A stretch of 7,551 bases of DNA from Nitrososphaerota archaeon (lineage in GTDB: Archaea > Thermoproteota > Bathyarchaeia > Bathyarchaeales > Bathycorpusculaceae): the NCBI GenBank assembly GCA_031260365.1, contig JAIRJY010000137.1, positions 1 to 7,551 on the forward strand, read 5' to 3'. Shown here in pieces: positions 1-6,229 of the stretch (position 1 is the first letter of the stretch; the number at the start of each line of letters is the position of its first letter). Below the pieces are notes generated by a model. That model had not been told where the DNA came from and made no database searches. It worked only from the letters and a program-made list of their open reading frames with translations. The translations under genes and the position numbers were made by a program.

Positions 1-135
1 ACAAAGAGTTACTTGTTATAGAAAGTTAACAGTGAATTTCTTTATGTTGAACGTGAACAAGTTGTAATCTATGGAAGAATGTGGTAAACTAAGTAAAGAC
101 CTACTTTAGTAATTTTAAATGTCCTGTATTTTCTC

Positions 136-153
136 ATGTTATGTGCATAACAT
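136..153. promoter_or_regulatory. 18-bp palindrome, probable operator of the toxin-antitoxin operon
   Basis: Perfect inverted repeat with 8-base arms, ATGTTATG and CATAACAT, around a 2-base TG centre. It ends 5 bases before the TATA box of the antitoxin gene, which is where an archaeal repressor would block TBP/TFB loading. Toxin-antitoxin operons are commonly autoregulated through such dyads. The antitoxin or the toxin-antitoxin complex is the natural candidate ligand, but that is inference. The 135 bases before it hold no convincing gene. Confidence 0.55.
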
Positions 154-158
154 ATACG

Positions 159-166
159 TTTATAAA
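159..166 (+). promoter_or_regulatory. TATA box of the toxin-antitoxin operon
   Basis: TTTATAAA followed by more A residues. With normal archaeal spacing, transcription would start near position 189, leaving a leader of about 15 bases before the GTG at 205 or about 28 before the ATG at 217. The match is by eye, and the stretch is AT-rich, so chance similarity is possible. The adjacent palindrome raises the likelihood. Confidence 0.5.
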
Positions 167-204
167 AAACCAAACTGTATGTAGAAGCAGGAATAATTGG
201 TAGT

Positions 205-855
205 GTGTGGCAAGTTATGGCGAGGACAGTTCAAGGAAAACTGATTGACCGCCTTTTTACTCTTTACGTTATCCATAGATGTAGAGCGGAACATGGGTTA
301 AATTGTATTTCTGAAACGAAAATGCAGAAAATAGTTTTCTATGCCCAAAAAAAACTAATAGATAATAGAATAAAAGCAATAAATTATAGTTTTGTTAAAG
401 TTCGTTTTCCAACTTTTAGTCATGAGTTACGTAACGATTTGACAGATTTGACCGAACAAGGATTTTTAAGTGGAGGTTACTATAAAGAGCAAGAAAAAGC
501 AGAAAAACTTCTTAAAGATTTCAGCGAAGTTTTTGGGAACAATCCAGTGATTAAATCGTTAATTGATCAAGAAATTGATACGTATGCTACAATGGAAACT
601 GGTGAATTAGTTGCTAAAACTCAAAAGCTTCTATGGAAAGGTAAAAGGATAGAGTCGTTAACAAGGGGTACGCCTCTTCTTTATCCGTTAAAACCTGAAA
701 AAGTAAAGGCTGAATTAGCTGTTTCAGATGAAATACTTGAGCAGTTAGAGCTTTGTTTAAGTCCTGTTGTTGCAGAAAAAATCGGTAAGGCTAATGAGGA
801 TATGTTACGAGGTAGACGGTTAACTCATGCGGAAGTATTTGGGAACTTATGTTGA
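205..855 (+). CDS. Panacea-domain (SocA-like) antitoxin with RelB-like C-terminal tail
   Basis: Probable antitoxin that neutralises the RelE-type toxin encoded next. Residues 39-50 (KMQKIVFYAQKK) and 61-88 (FVKVRFPTFSHEL, then a D/E-rich helix ending in EQGFL) match the core of the Panacea/DUF4065 (SocA-like) fold, with its lysine-glutamine-tyrosine helix and its 'GPfs' loop, here FPTFS. Panacea domains are known as interchangeable antitoxin modules that pair with many unrelated toxins. The last 45 residues, especially DMLRGRRLTHAEVF (199-212), resemble the C-terminal helix of RelB-type antitoxins that wraps RelE, so the toxin-binding part may be borrowed from RelB. The start is uncertain: GTG 205 has a weak AGGA 12 bases upstream, while ATG 217 (MARTVQ) lacks a clear ribosome site. 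The 3' end overlaps the toxin gene by 29 bases, so translation is probably coupled. Assignment is from motif memory, not from a search. Confidence 0.72.
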   Translation: MWQVMARTVQGKLIDRLFTLYVIHRCRAEHGLNCISETKMQKIVFYAQKKLIDNRIKAINYSFVKVRFPTFSHELRNDLTDLTEQGFLSGGYYKEQEKAEKLLKDFSEVFGNNPVIKSLIDQEIDTYATMETGELVAKTQKLLWKGKRIESLTRGTPLLYPLKPEKVKAELAVSDEILEQLELCLSPVVAEKIGKANEDMLRGRRLTHAEVFGNLC

Positions 856-1171
856 TATTTATCTGCAAAGTTTTTATAGTGATTTGAAAGGGCAGACAAA
901 TGAGTATTGTCAATTAGTCAATTCAAAGATTCAGGATTTGAAACATGATCCTTATCGTAATTCGGAGTTAATGAAAGGACCTCATAAAGGCAGACGCAAG
1001 GTTCGGATAAATAATTCTGATCGTCTTGTCTTTATTATATGTGAAGAATGTAGAGAATGCGGTTTTCACACAATTTTTAGGTGTAGTGATTGTAAAACAA
1101 CGTCAGAGTGTACCTTGATTTTTTCTAACATACTTTTAGGGCATGATTATAAGGGAAGTACTCGCTGGTAA
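827..1171 (+). CDS. relE: RelE-family toxin (ribosome-dependent mRNA interferase) with zinc-ribbon-like insert
   Basis: Likely toxin of the RelE/ParE superfamily, whose RelE members cut mRNA in the ribosomal A site. The signature is seen in order: N-terminal helices (residues 10-40, ending IQDLKHDPY), the loop ELMKGPHKGRRKVRI (47-61), strand DRLVFII (65-71), and final strands LIFSNILLGHDYKG (97-110). Length (114 aa) is a little above the usual 85-95 because of a cysteine-rich insert: C72, C75, C78, C86, C89 and C95 form two CxxC knuckles between core strands, which may bind one zinc. I recall similar inserts in archaeal RelE proteins but could not check. The ATG lies inside the antitoxin gene, with GAGGT at 809-813 as a distant ribosome site, so coupling to antitoxin translation is likely. 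Whether it degrades mRNA or acts like ParE on gyrase is undecided; the basic residues R56, R57, R60 and R66 favour an RNA role. Confidence 0.8.
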   Translation: MRKYLGTYVDIYLQSFYSDLKGQTNEYCQLVNSKIQDLKHDPYRNSELMKGPHKGRRKVRINNSDRLVFIICEECRECGFHTIFRCSDCKTTSECTLIFSNILLGHDYKGSTRW

Positions 1172-1185
1172 TTTAGCATATAACG

Positions 1186-1217
1186 GTTGTGTAAAAAATA
1201 AAAAGTGTTTACACAGC
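1186..1217. terminator. stem-loop between converging genes, possible bidirectional terminator
   Basis: Inverted repeat: TGTGTAAA (1188-1195) pairs perfectly with TTTACACA (1208-1215), and one G-T and one G-C pair extend the stem to 10 bp around an A-rich 12-base loop. It sits between the ends of the toxin gene (1171) and the oppositely oriented winged-helix gene (1209), overlapping the stop codon of the latter. Archaeal termination relies more on U-tracts than on hairpins, and none follows here, so the terminator role is tentative. Confidence 0.35.
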
Positions 1218-1439
1218 ATCTGAAAAAACGGTGTTTTTGCCTTCGACTAAACCTTTCTCTTCGAGAACATTTAACGCTTCAACAACTAATTCAAGGTCTA
1301 TACCTAAATCAAAAACTATATCGCTTGTGCGAGCATGTTTGTGTTTGTCTAAATATGTCATAATTTCTTTTTTCACGTTCCCAAACGATATGTAACATTC
1401 GAGATTTGTGTTGTCATCATCATTATTGTTGTTACTCAA
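1209..1439 (-). CDS. small winged-helix DNA-binding protein (paralogue 1)
   Basis: A 76-residue single-domain protein. Residues 22-68 form a winged helix: VKKEIMTYL helix, then ARTSDIVFDLGI (36-47) as helix-turn-helix with the start of the recognition helix, then LVVEALNVLEEKGLVEGK, the recognition helix end and the wing, as in MarR/ArsR-like archaeal regulators. The N-terminal tail is an Asn/Asp-rich stretch. No effector or metal-binding domain is present, so it probably acts as a bare DNA-binding factor. Over the 47-residue core it shares 37 identities (about 79%) with the protein encoded at 2028-2267 on the other strand. The start is TTG, chosen because GAGGAA lies 7 bases upstream. It is divergent from the coiled-coil gene at 1486 and may regulate the shared intergenic region. 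Target sites are unknown. Confidence 0.75.
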   Translation of the reverse strand: MSNNNNDDDNTNLECYISFGNVKKEIMTYLDKHKHARTSDIVFDLGIDLELVVEALNVLEEKGLVEGKNTVFSDAV

Positions 1440-1446
1440 TTTTTAG

Positions 1447-1452
1447 TTCCTC
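1447..1452 (-). promoter_or_regulatory. Shine-Dalgarno site fixing a TTG start
   Basis: GAGGAA on the minus strand, 7 bases before the TTG at 1439-1437. No ATG or GTG in that frame offers a better ribosome site, so this decides the start of the winged-helix gene. Confidence 0.6.
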
Positions 1453-1485
1453 TTTTCGCATGTTTATTTTGAATTATCTTTTTTA

Positions 1486-1965
1486 TTGTTTAAAAAAACA
1501 GAATTGGAGATGGTTAAACGTATGGCTGAAAATATTAAACTGGTTATTGACAGGTCTGAGTTGTATGATTTGTTGGCTCAGAACCGTGAAGCCTTAGACT
1601 CAACTAAGCAGGCTAAGGTGGAAGCTGACACTTTCTTAAGTAATGAGGGTGAGGAAATCAAAGATACTGACATGGTGACTAAACGTGTTTTGCGTATGTT
1701 GCCTGGTCTTCGTGAAGCGCAGCGTTTGCAGAAGAGTATGGGGCAGCTTGAAGCTGGCAACATTATGGGCGCGTTAAATATTGCGTTACTTGCGGTTGCT
1801 GTTTTGAATCAGGTTATGCGTTTGTATGAGGAGCAGAAGCGTAAGCAGAAGCAGTATGAGCAAGATTTAATGCAAGCCCAAGGATTTGCAACACGCAGCG
1901 AATTCAAACAATACGAAACACAACAAAAAACAGCCCTAAAACAATCAAGAACAGTACCACGCTAA
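1486..1965 (+). CDS. coiled-coil protein with central hydrophobic segment, unknown function
   Basis: I do not recognise this family. The protein is mostly helical and charged: a first helical region (10-60), an LPGLREAQRLQKS stretch (72-84), a hydrophobic segment at about 92-110 (from NIMGAL through LLAVAVLN), and then a Lys/Gln/Glu-rich coiled coil (111-155) ending in VPR. A single membrane pass, or a hydrophobic core of an oligomeric structural protein, would both fit. The open frame begins at TTG 1486, but ATG 1522 (MAENIK, giving 147 aa) is a better start: GGAG lies 12 bases upstream at 1506-1509, and an AT-rich TTTAAAAAA is at 1489-1497. Base usage changes sharply near position 1860: 38% A+C over 1681-1860 but 73% over 1861-1980, the same switch seen in the tail gene. 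This suggests that both belong to one element, perhaps as virion parts. Confidence 0.6.
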   Translation: MFKKTELEMVKRMAENIKLVIDRSELYDLLAQNREALDSTKQAKVEADTFLSNEGEEIKDTDMVTKRVLRMLPGLREAQRLQKSMGQLEAGNIMGALNIALLAVAVLNQVMRLYEEQKRKQKQYEQDLMQAQGFATRSEFKQYETQQKTALKQSRTVPR

Positions 1966-2027
1966 TCAGGCGAAAAACTCAAATAAACTGTTGTTGAAAT
2001 TAATCTTGTAGAAGATGGTTAATTGTT

Positions 2028-2267
2028 ATGCTTGCCTCTAAATCGGTTGAGAAAAAAGTAGTAGTGGTGTCTGATTGTGATATTACTGTTGATGAGGTAA
2101 AAAAAGAAATTATGGATTACTTAACGGAGCATGAGCATGCTCGTACTAGTGATATCGTTTTTGATTTGGGTATTGATCCACGGTTAGTTGTTGATGCTTT
2201 GAATATGTTAGAAGAGGAAAATTTAGTTGAAGGAAAAGTGATCCAACCAAAAAGACAAACAAAATAG
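2028..2267 (+). CDS. small winged-helix DNA-binding protein (paralogue 2), probably frameshifted at its 3' end
   Basis: A 79-residue protein whose residues 24-70 repeat the winged-helix core of the protein at 1209-1439: VKKEIMDYL, ARTSDIVFDLGID, LVVDALNMLEEENLVEGK. Differences cluster at charged surface positions (K/E swaps), so the DNA-reading helix may be shared while surface charge has diverged. The N-terminus differs: a hydrophobic strand VVVVSD replaces the Asn/Asp-rich tail. It starts at ATG 2028 with only a weak upstream GATGG, and a TATA-like AAATAAAC lies at 1981-1988. The frame closes at TAG 2265-2267 just after a run of five A residues, and an open frame in the +1 phase continues to 2475. 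A single extra A there would explain both, giving an original protein of about 148 residues. A role as a transcription factor of the element is inferred. Confidence 0.72.
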   Translation: MLASKSVEKKVVVVSDCDITVDEVKKEIMDYLTEHEHARTSDIVFDLGIDPRLVVDALNMLEEENLVEGKVIQPKRQTK

Positions 2268-2475
2268 TACCTCTCGGTCATCAACAAACAAGTGGTATCC
2301 TAATGAGGGTGAAACGGTTTTTTTCTTTTCAGGTACTCTTGTAGCTCGGAGAATAGATAAACGTAAAGATCCTGTGAAAGGATCAAGCGCACATAGAATT
2401 CAATTAGCTAAAGTAGAAGACGGTGAATTATACATAGATAAAGACTGGCGAAAAATAGCTGATAGGTCTCGTTAA
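2242..2475 (+). pseudogene. start-less reading frame, probable detached C-terminal domain of the winged-helix gene
   Basis: In the +1 phase relative to the winged-helix gene, this frame is open for 77 codons from the TGA at 2239-2241 to TAA 2473-2475. It contains no ATG or TTG, and its only GTG (2374) would leave 33 residues. The product looks like real protein: a WYPNEGE turn, strand VFFFSGTLVARR, a basic KRKDPVKG loop, strand HRIQLAKVEDGELYID, then DWRKIADRSR. That reads as a small beta-rich domain. Joining it to the upstream frame needs one base removed from the A-run in CCAAAAAGAC (about 2245-2254). Possibilities are a true frameshift mutation, an assembly or homopolymer error, or programmed +1 frameshifting. 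I know of no named domain for it. Confidence 0.5.
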
Positions 2476-2495
2476 ACAGTATAGTCAATATATGC

Positions 2496-2960
2496 TTATC
2501 TCTGTTTGTTTTTTCGTCTATTTTCCATTATGCCACAAGCAAAATAATAGCACGATAAAGACAGCAATAAAAAAATACACCATCCAAAAATAGAAAAGCT
2601 ATAACCAAAAAGCGTTATTGTTGATATTTTATCAAGGTTAAAAGAAGAGGAAAAGATCATTAAATAAACTGTCGCTAGAAACACGGCAGCAGACAACAAC
2701 ATCATTTTTATGCCTTTTCCCATTACTTGGTTTTTTAATTCAGAGCTTAAAATAACTAAAGTAACAGCTGCAATAAGTAAAATAAATGCAGCCAAGATAA
2801 AACAAAGCTCAATAAAACCTATTAATGATGGGGTTATTCCCAAATAATGTATAACAAAAAATTCAAATTGAGCATTATCAAAAGTGGGGAAGAATATAAA
2901 ACATGTCCCAACTACAGCCGATATAATCGCGCTAATTTGCATTATTTTATATTTTTCCAT
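2496..2960 (-). CDS. four-helix integral membrane protein, unknown function
   Basis: A 154-residue membrane protein with four predicted transmembrane helices at about 7-25, 46-71, 85-104 and 114-142. Positive charges lie at the N-terminus (MEKYK), in the loop between helices 2 and 3 (KNQVMGKGIK) and at the C-terminus (ENRRKNKQR), which puts both ends inside the cell by the positive-inside rule. The first outer loop (26-45) is aromatic-rich (FDNAQFEFF). No catalytic or metal-binding motif is evident and I do not recognise the family. It lies opposite to the tail gene and diverges from it; its TATAAA at 2982-2987 is 22 bases from the ATG with no ribosome site between, so its mRNA is probably leaderless. 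It could be a host gene, an immunity or superinfection-exclusion protein, or a holin-like protein; nothing seen separates these. Confidence 0.7.
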   Translation of the reverse strand: MEKYKIMQISAIISAVVGTCFIFFPTFDNAQFEFFVIHYLGITPSLIGFIELCFILAAFILLIAAVTLVILSSELKNQVMGKGIKMMLLSAAVFLATVYLMIFSSSFNLDKISTITLFGYSFSIFGWCIFLLLSLSCYYFACGIMENRRKNKQR

Positions 2961-2974
2961 ACTAAATGTTCACT

Positions 2975-2990
2975 AACTATGTTTATAGTT
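2975..2990. promoter_or_regulatory. palindromic divergent promoter (TATA boxes for both strands)
   Basis: AACTAT-GTTT-ATAGTT is a 6+4+6 inverted repeat. Read on the minus strand it contains TATAAA (2987-2982), 22 bases before the membrane-protein ATG at 2960. On the plus strand TTTATAG lies about 25 bases before a start near 3010, just ahead of the AAAGGAG ribosome site at 3019-3025 of the tail gene. One site could therefore set both divergent transcripts. A second TATA-like TATTTAAA at 2996-3003 is an alternative for the plus strand. Confidence 0.45.
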
Positions 2991-3018
2991 CATAATATTT
3001 AAATTTTTATGCAGATTT

Positions 3019-3025
3019 AAAGGAG
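3019..3025 (+). promoter_or_regulatory. Shine-Dalgarno site of the tail hub-fibre gene
   Basis: AAAGGAG, 9 bases before ATG 3035. The strong match fixes the start of the large tail gene and implies high expression. Confidence 0.65.
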
Positions 3026-3034
3026 TTAAAAAAT

Positions 3035-6000
3035 ATGACATCAATTAATGCATATATTTATGATAAGAATTTGCCTTCTACTGGTAGAGAGTTAGGTCCG
3101 GCAATAAAACGCTTAGAAGTTTCAATTGATGGTCCTGTTGGTAGTTGTTTGTTTTATCTTGATAATAGTAGTGGTATAAGTCAAGTGTTGGAGGCAGGCG
3201 ACAGCATAGCTGATCTTGGCATAGATAATCATACGCTTTTACGCGGGTATATTGATGATGTTTTGCCTGAACTAGAAAATGCACCGTACATTTTTAGTAA
3301 GTATGTCACGGTAAAAGGTAGAAATTTTGGACGAGATCTAACACGCTTGATGATTAAGGCTGATTTTAAAGATGCTAAATTGGGCGATGTTTTTAATGTT
3401 GGGCTTTTGGCTGCTGGAAGTGAAATAGCAGCAGATTACGCTAGTACCGGAGTAGGACCCGTTGTAGGTAATATTGAGGCTAATGATATGCCTCTGATTG
3501 ACTTGTTTGATGACGCGGTGCAGAAGGCTAAGTATGGTTATACTGTGAATTGGGACGACAAACGCCTATACTCCTGGCCACTTGAAAACATTCCACATAC
3601 AGGTATTCTTCTTAAACTACTATTGAATGATCCAGAAAACAATATTTTACTAATTAATCCTCACGAGAAAAACGGATCAAGCATCTGCAATTCAGTTAAA
3701 ATAAAATGTAATACTATTGATGATCAACTAACTGAGGATTATCCATATAAAACAGGTGAAAATGCCACAGTACAAGACGACCACGACTTTTTTGCTGTCG
3801 GTAAATCCTCAATAAAAGTAACCAGCACATCAAATAATTATCCCTCGGTACACTTCAAAGTACCATTATTCCCGCCAAGTGACAACCGACAATACTTAGA
3901 CTACACACACATAGGCAGAGAAACATGCACATTCTTTACCGCACAAAACAATACAGTTGGTATAGGTAGTCATCAAATAATGTCTATTGCCCATACGATT
4001 AATGTTTATATTAGGGATACTGATGGGCGTGTTCTTGTTTGGCGTTGCACTGAAATTAAGGATAAGTTGGTTAAGCGTGAGTTTATTTTAGGTGCAGATG
4101 CGCCTCAAATGAAGGAGGATGATTCTTCTGGTGCTTGGATTGGATTGCCTGGTTTTAATTGGAAAATAGTGGAAATATGGTTTGAGCTTTGGTTTGGTTA
4201 TTCGGGTGTTTCTTTTTGGGTTGATGGTTTGACTATTCCGTCTGTTGAAGCGTTTGTCTCTGTGGAGGATACGGAGAGTATTCGTAAGTATGGGCGGTCT
4301 ATGATTGCTATTTATCGTCCTGATCTTCATACGTATGCGGATATGTTGGAGGTGGCTAATAATGAGTTAGCTGCGCGGAAGCAGCCTTTTGAAAAACTTA
4401 GCCTCATTTGCAAATTTAATCCTTCACTTTTGTATGCTGGGTTGCTTGTTGATGTGTTGGCTCCTGATATGTATATTGGGTATCGTGATGCGCAGAACCT
4501 GTTAGTTCCAGACAGGTATCGTGTTGTTGAAATTAGGCATGTGGCTGAGCCTAGAGTTAATTTGATTCAAGGTCATGATTGCTACACAGAACTCATGCTC
4601 ATCAAACATACGGGGGATCAGGGTGTTACTCATATTAGTGCTGGACGTGTGCGGCAGGCAAGTGATAGTCAGTATGCTGCTAATGTGTCAACAGAAAGAC
4701 GGCTTCAGACGTTAGAAGATCAACAAAACGGTAGCAATGGTACCAGTGGTGGCGGAGGCAGTGGTGGTTCGGCGTGGGATGGCGGCGATGTGTCAAATAC
4801 TATTAATGTGCAGGGTAAATTTCCGTTTCTTAATGAGATGAATAACGATGTCTACCGTTGGCTCATGACGCCGATGTCGCAGTTGCAGGATTACTCTGCT
4901 TTTATTAATCTGCACAATATCGCTGAGCCTGGCGCGTCTGTACCGAATCTTATGCAAGACCTCAACCTGTATGGTGTTTTCGTGTCTAATGGTACTGATT
5001 CTAATCCGGGGTTGATGGTTGGTCACCACCTCTTATATCGAGGAGATTTTATGGGCAGGGGCGTCATGAGCAGCCTAGAAGGCGTAGTCGTGCTACACGC
5101 AGGAAACATCCCCGCTGGCGTACCAGGTGCAGGCAACAAAGTATGCGGATGGGCACCAACGGCTAATCCGATGATTTGGCTAGCAGAAGGCGGCAACACC
5201 AACTTTGCTAGAACTTTGGAAATACGTATACGAACAGGCAACGGTTGGGATTTTGGACACATAGAAGCAAACAACATACTATCACACGGCTTCATAGGAA
5301 CCAATTACGTAAGCACACTATCCGGATCAGGCAACATCAACCTAAACAACAATTTAGTTCCCATAACAAATGGGACACTCAATCTCGGTGCCCCAACACT
5401 ACGATATGACTATGTCTACACTAACCACATACAATGCAGCGACCTAACAGCCATAAACGGCATAACCACACAAGATATCTACAGCCCCACCAACGGACAA
5501 AACCTCATACACTACAACCAATCAGGCAACTTGATAACTCTAAACGGTAACGTGAAAGTCACAGGCAACCTAGATGCGCCTGCTGCTAATCCGTTTAATC
5601 AGTCTTTAAACACGTACAACGCCGTCACTTTCACAGACGTCACCATGACGGGTAGCACCACCATATCTGGCAACATTGTGTGTCACCAAACACTAAACGT
5701 TACCCACATACGAGCCGACAACTTCCCCTATGACAGCATCGCAGTCTACAGCAACATAATACCAGCCACACCCGCATCCGGATACAACGTGTCTTTAGGT
5801 ACACGTTACAATGCGTTTCATGAAATATATGGTAACTATATCTGGTCGAAAACATTTGACTTCGCAGGATGCGAACGATCCCTAAGCGGACAAGAATGGC
5901 ACCAACAAATACAAAACGAACAAACAGCCCTAGAAACCCTAACACACCAAGTAACAAAAACAGTATACCACACAACATACAACCTAGAAAAAGGCAAAGA

Positions 6001-6229
6001 AGACGAAATAATCTGCACCTGCAGCAAATCAGTCAAAGAACCATGCCCCGAACACCTAGAAACATACCGTGAAAAATACACAAAAAACCTAAACAAACAA
6101 ATTGAAGCAACCGCATATTTAAGTCTTGAACACGCCGCAAAACTAGCACGACTAGAAACACAACTTTCTGAAGCTAACGAAAAAATCAAAACAATACAAC
6201 AACTCTTAACGGAGGTAAAAGACGCATGA
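3035..6229 (+). CDS. phage-type tail baseplate hub fused to tail fibre (1064 aa)
   Basis: Probable structural protein of a head-tailed archaeal virus, provirus or tail-derived particle, anchoring the baseplate and binding the host surface. Residues 1-235 look like a hub domain of the gp27/XkdQ/late-control-D type: VTVKGRNFGRDLTRL (91-105) and DDAVQKAKYGYTVNWDDKRL (159-178) are typical elements. Residues about 248-410 are a beta-rich insert (NYPSVHFKVPLF, then KIVEIWFELWFGYSGVSFWVDG) resembling a concanavalin-like jelly roll, perhaps sugar-binding. The hub resumes at 430-522 (DVLAPD, RYRVVEIRHV). A Gly/Ser linker (566-585) leads to a fibre (590-940) with repeated S/T-G-N turns and two motifs typical of fibres, LGAPTLRYDYVY (784-795) and LGTRYNAFHEIY (921-932). 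The end (945-1064) is coiled coil with a CxC-x7-CxxH motif (994-1007). Start ATG follows AAAGGAG. Function is inferred from domain style; fibre specificity is unknown. Codon usage switches within the gene. Confidence 0.75.
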   Translation: MTSINAYIYDKNLPSTGRELGPAIKRLEVSIDGPVGSCLFYLDNSSGISQVLEAGDSIADLGIDNHTLLRGYIDDVLPELENAPYIFSKYVTVKGRNFGRDLTRLMIKADFKDAKLGDVFNVGLLAAGSEIAADYASTGVGPVVGNIEANDMPLIDLFDDAVQKAKYGYTVNWDDKRLYSWPLENIPHTGILLKLLLNDPENNILLINPHEKNGSSICNSVKIKCNTIDDQLTEDYPYKTGENATVQDDHDFFAVGKSSIKVTSTSNNYPSVHFKVPLFPPSDNRQYLDYTHIGRETCTFFTAQNNTVGIGSHQIMSIAHTINVYIRDTDGRVLVWRCTEIKDKLVKREFILGADAPQMKEDDSSGAWIGLPGFNWKIVEIWFELWFGYSGVSFWVDGLTIPSVEAFVSVEDTESIRKYGRSMIAIYRPDLHTYADMLEVANNELAARKQPFEKLSLICKFNPSLLYAGLLVDVLAPDMYIGYRDAQNLLVPDRYRVVEIRHVAEPRVNLIQGHDCYTELMLIKHTGDQGVTHISAGRVRQASDSQYAANVSTERRLQTLEDQQNGSNGTSGGGGSGGSAWDGGDVSNTINVQGKFPFLNEMNNDVYRWLMTPMSQLQDYSAFINLHNIAEPGASVPNLMQDLNLYGVFVSNGTDSNPGLMVGHHLLYRGDFMGRGVMSSLEGVVVLHAGNIPAGVPGAGNKVCGWAPTANPMIWLAEGGNTNFARTLEIRIRTGNGWDFGHIEANNILSHGFIGTNYVSTLSGSGNINLNNNLVPITNGTLNLGAPTLRYDYVYTNHIQCSDLTAINGITTQDIYSPTNGQNLIHYNQSGNLITLNGNVKVTGNLDAPAANPFNQSLNTYNAVTFTDVTMTGSTTISGNIVCHQTLNVTHIRADNFPYDSIAVYSNIIPATPASGYNVSLGTRYNAFHEIYGNYIWSKTFDFAGCERSLSGQEWHQQIQNEQTALETLTHQVTKTVYHTTYNLEKGKEDEIICTCSKSVKEPCPEHLETYREKYTKNLNKQIEATAYLSLEHAAKLARLETQLSEANEKIKTIQQLLTEVKDA
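6211..6216 (+). promoter_or_regulatory. strong Shine-Dalgarno site for the coupled 41-aa gene
   Basis: GGAGGT lies inside the last codons of the tail gene, 9 bases before an ATG whose first bases overlap the tail stop codon (ATGA). It is the best ribosome site in the window and supports the short gene as real. Confidence 0.65.

Noticed and set aside
2133..2156. Palindromes GAGCATGCTC, ACTAGT and GATATC clustered in the second winged-helix gene
   Set aside because: They encode the conserved H-A-R-T-S-D-I block, and the paralogue encodes the same residues with different codons lacking these palindromes, so a DNA-level role is unlikely.
2368..2384. Stem-loop GATCCT-GTGAA-AGGATC as a terminator or frameshift stimulator
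   Set aside because: It lies within a coding-like frame, has no T-tract after it, and is more than 100 bases beyond the suspected frameshift point.
4088..5304. Minus-strand open frames opposite the middle of the tail gene
   Set aside because: Basic or low-complexity translations explained by the base bias of the tail gene; no ribosome sites and no family resemblance.
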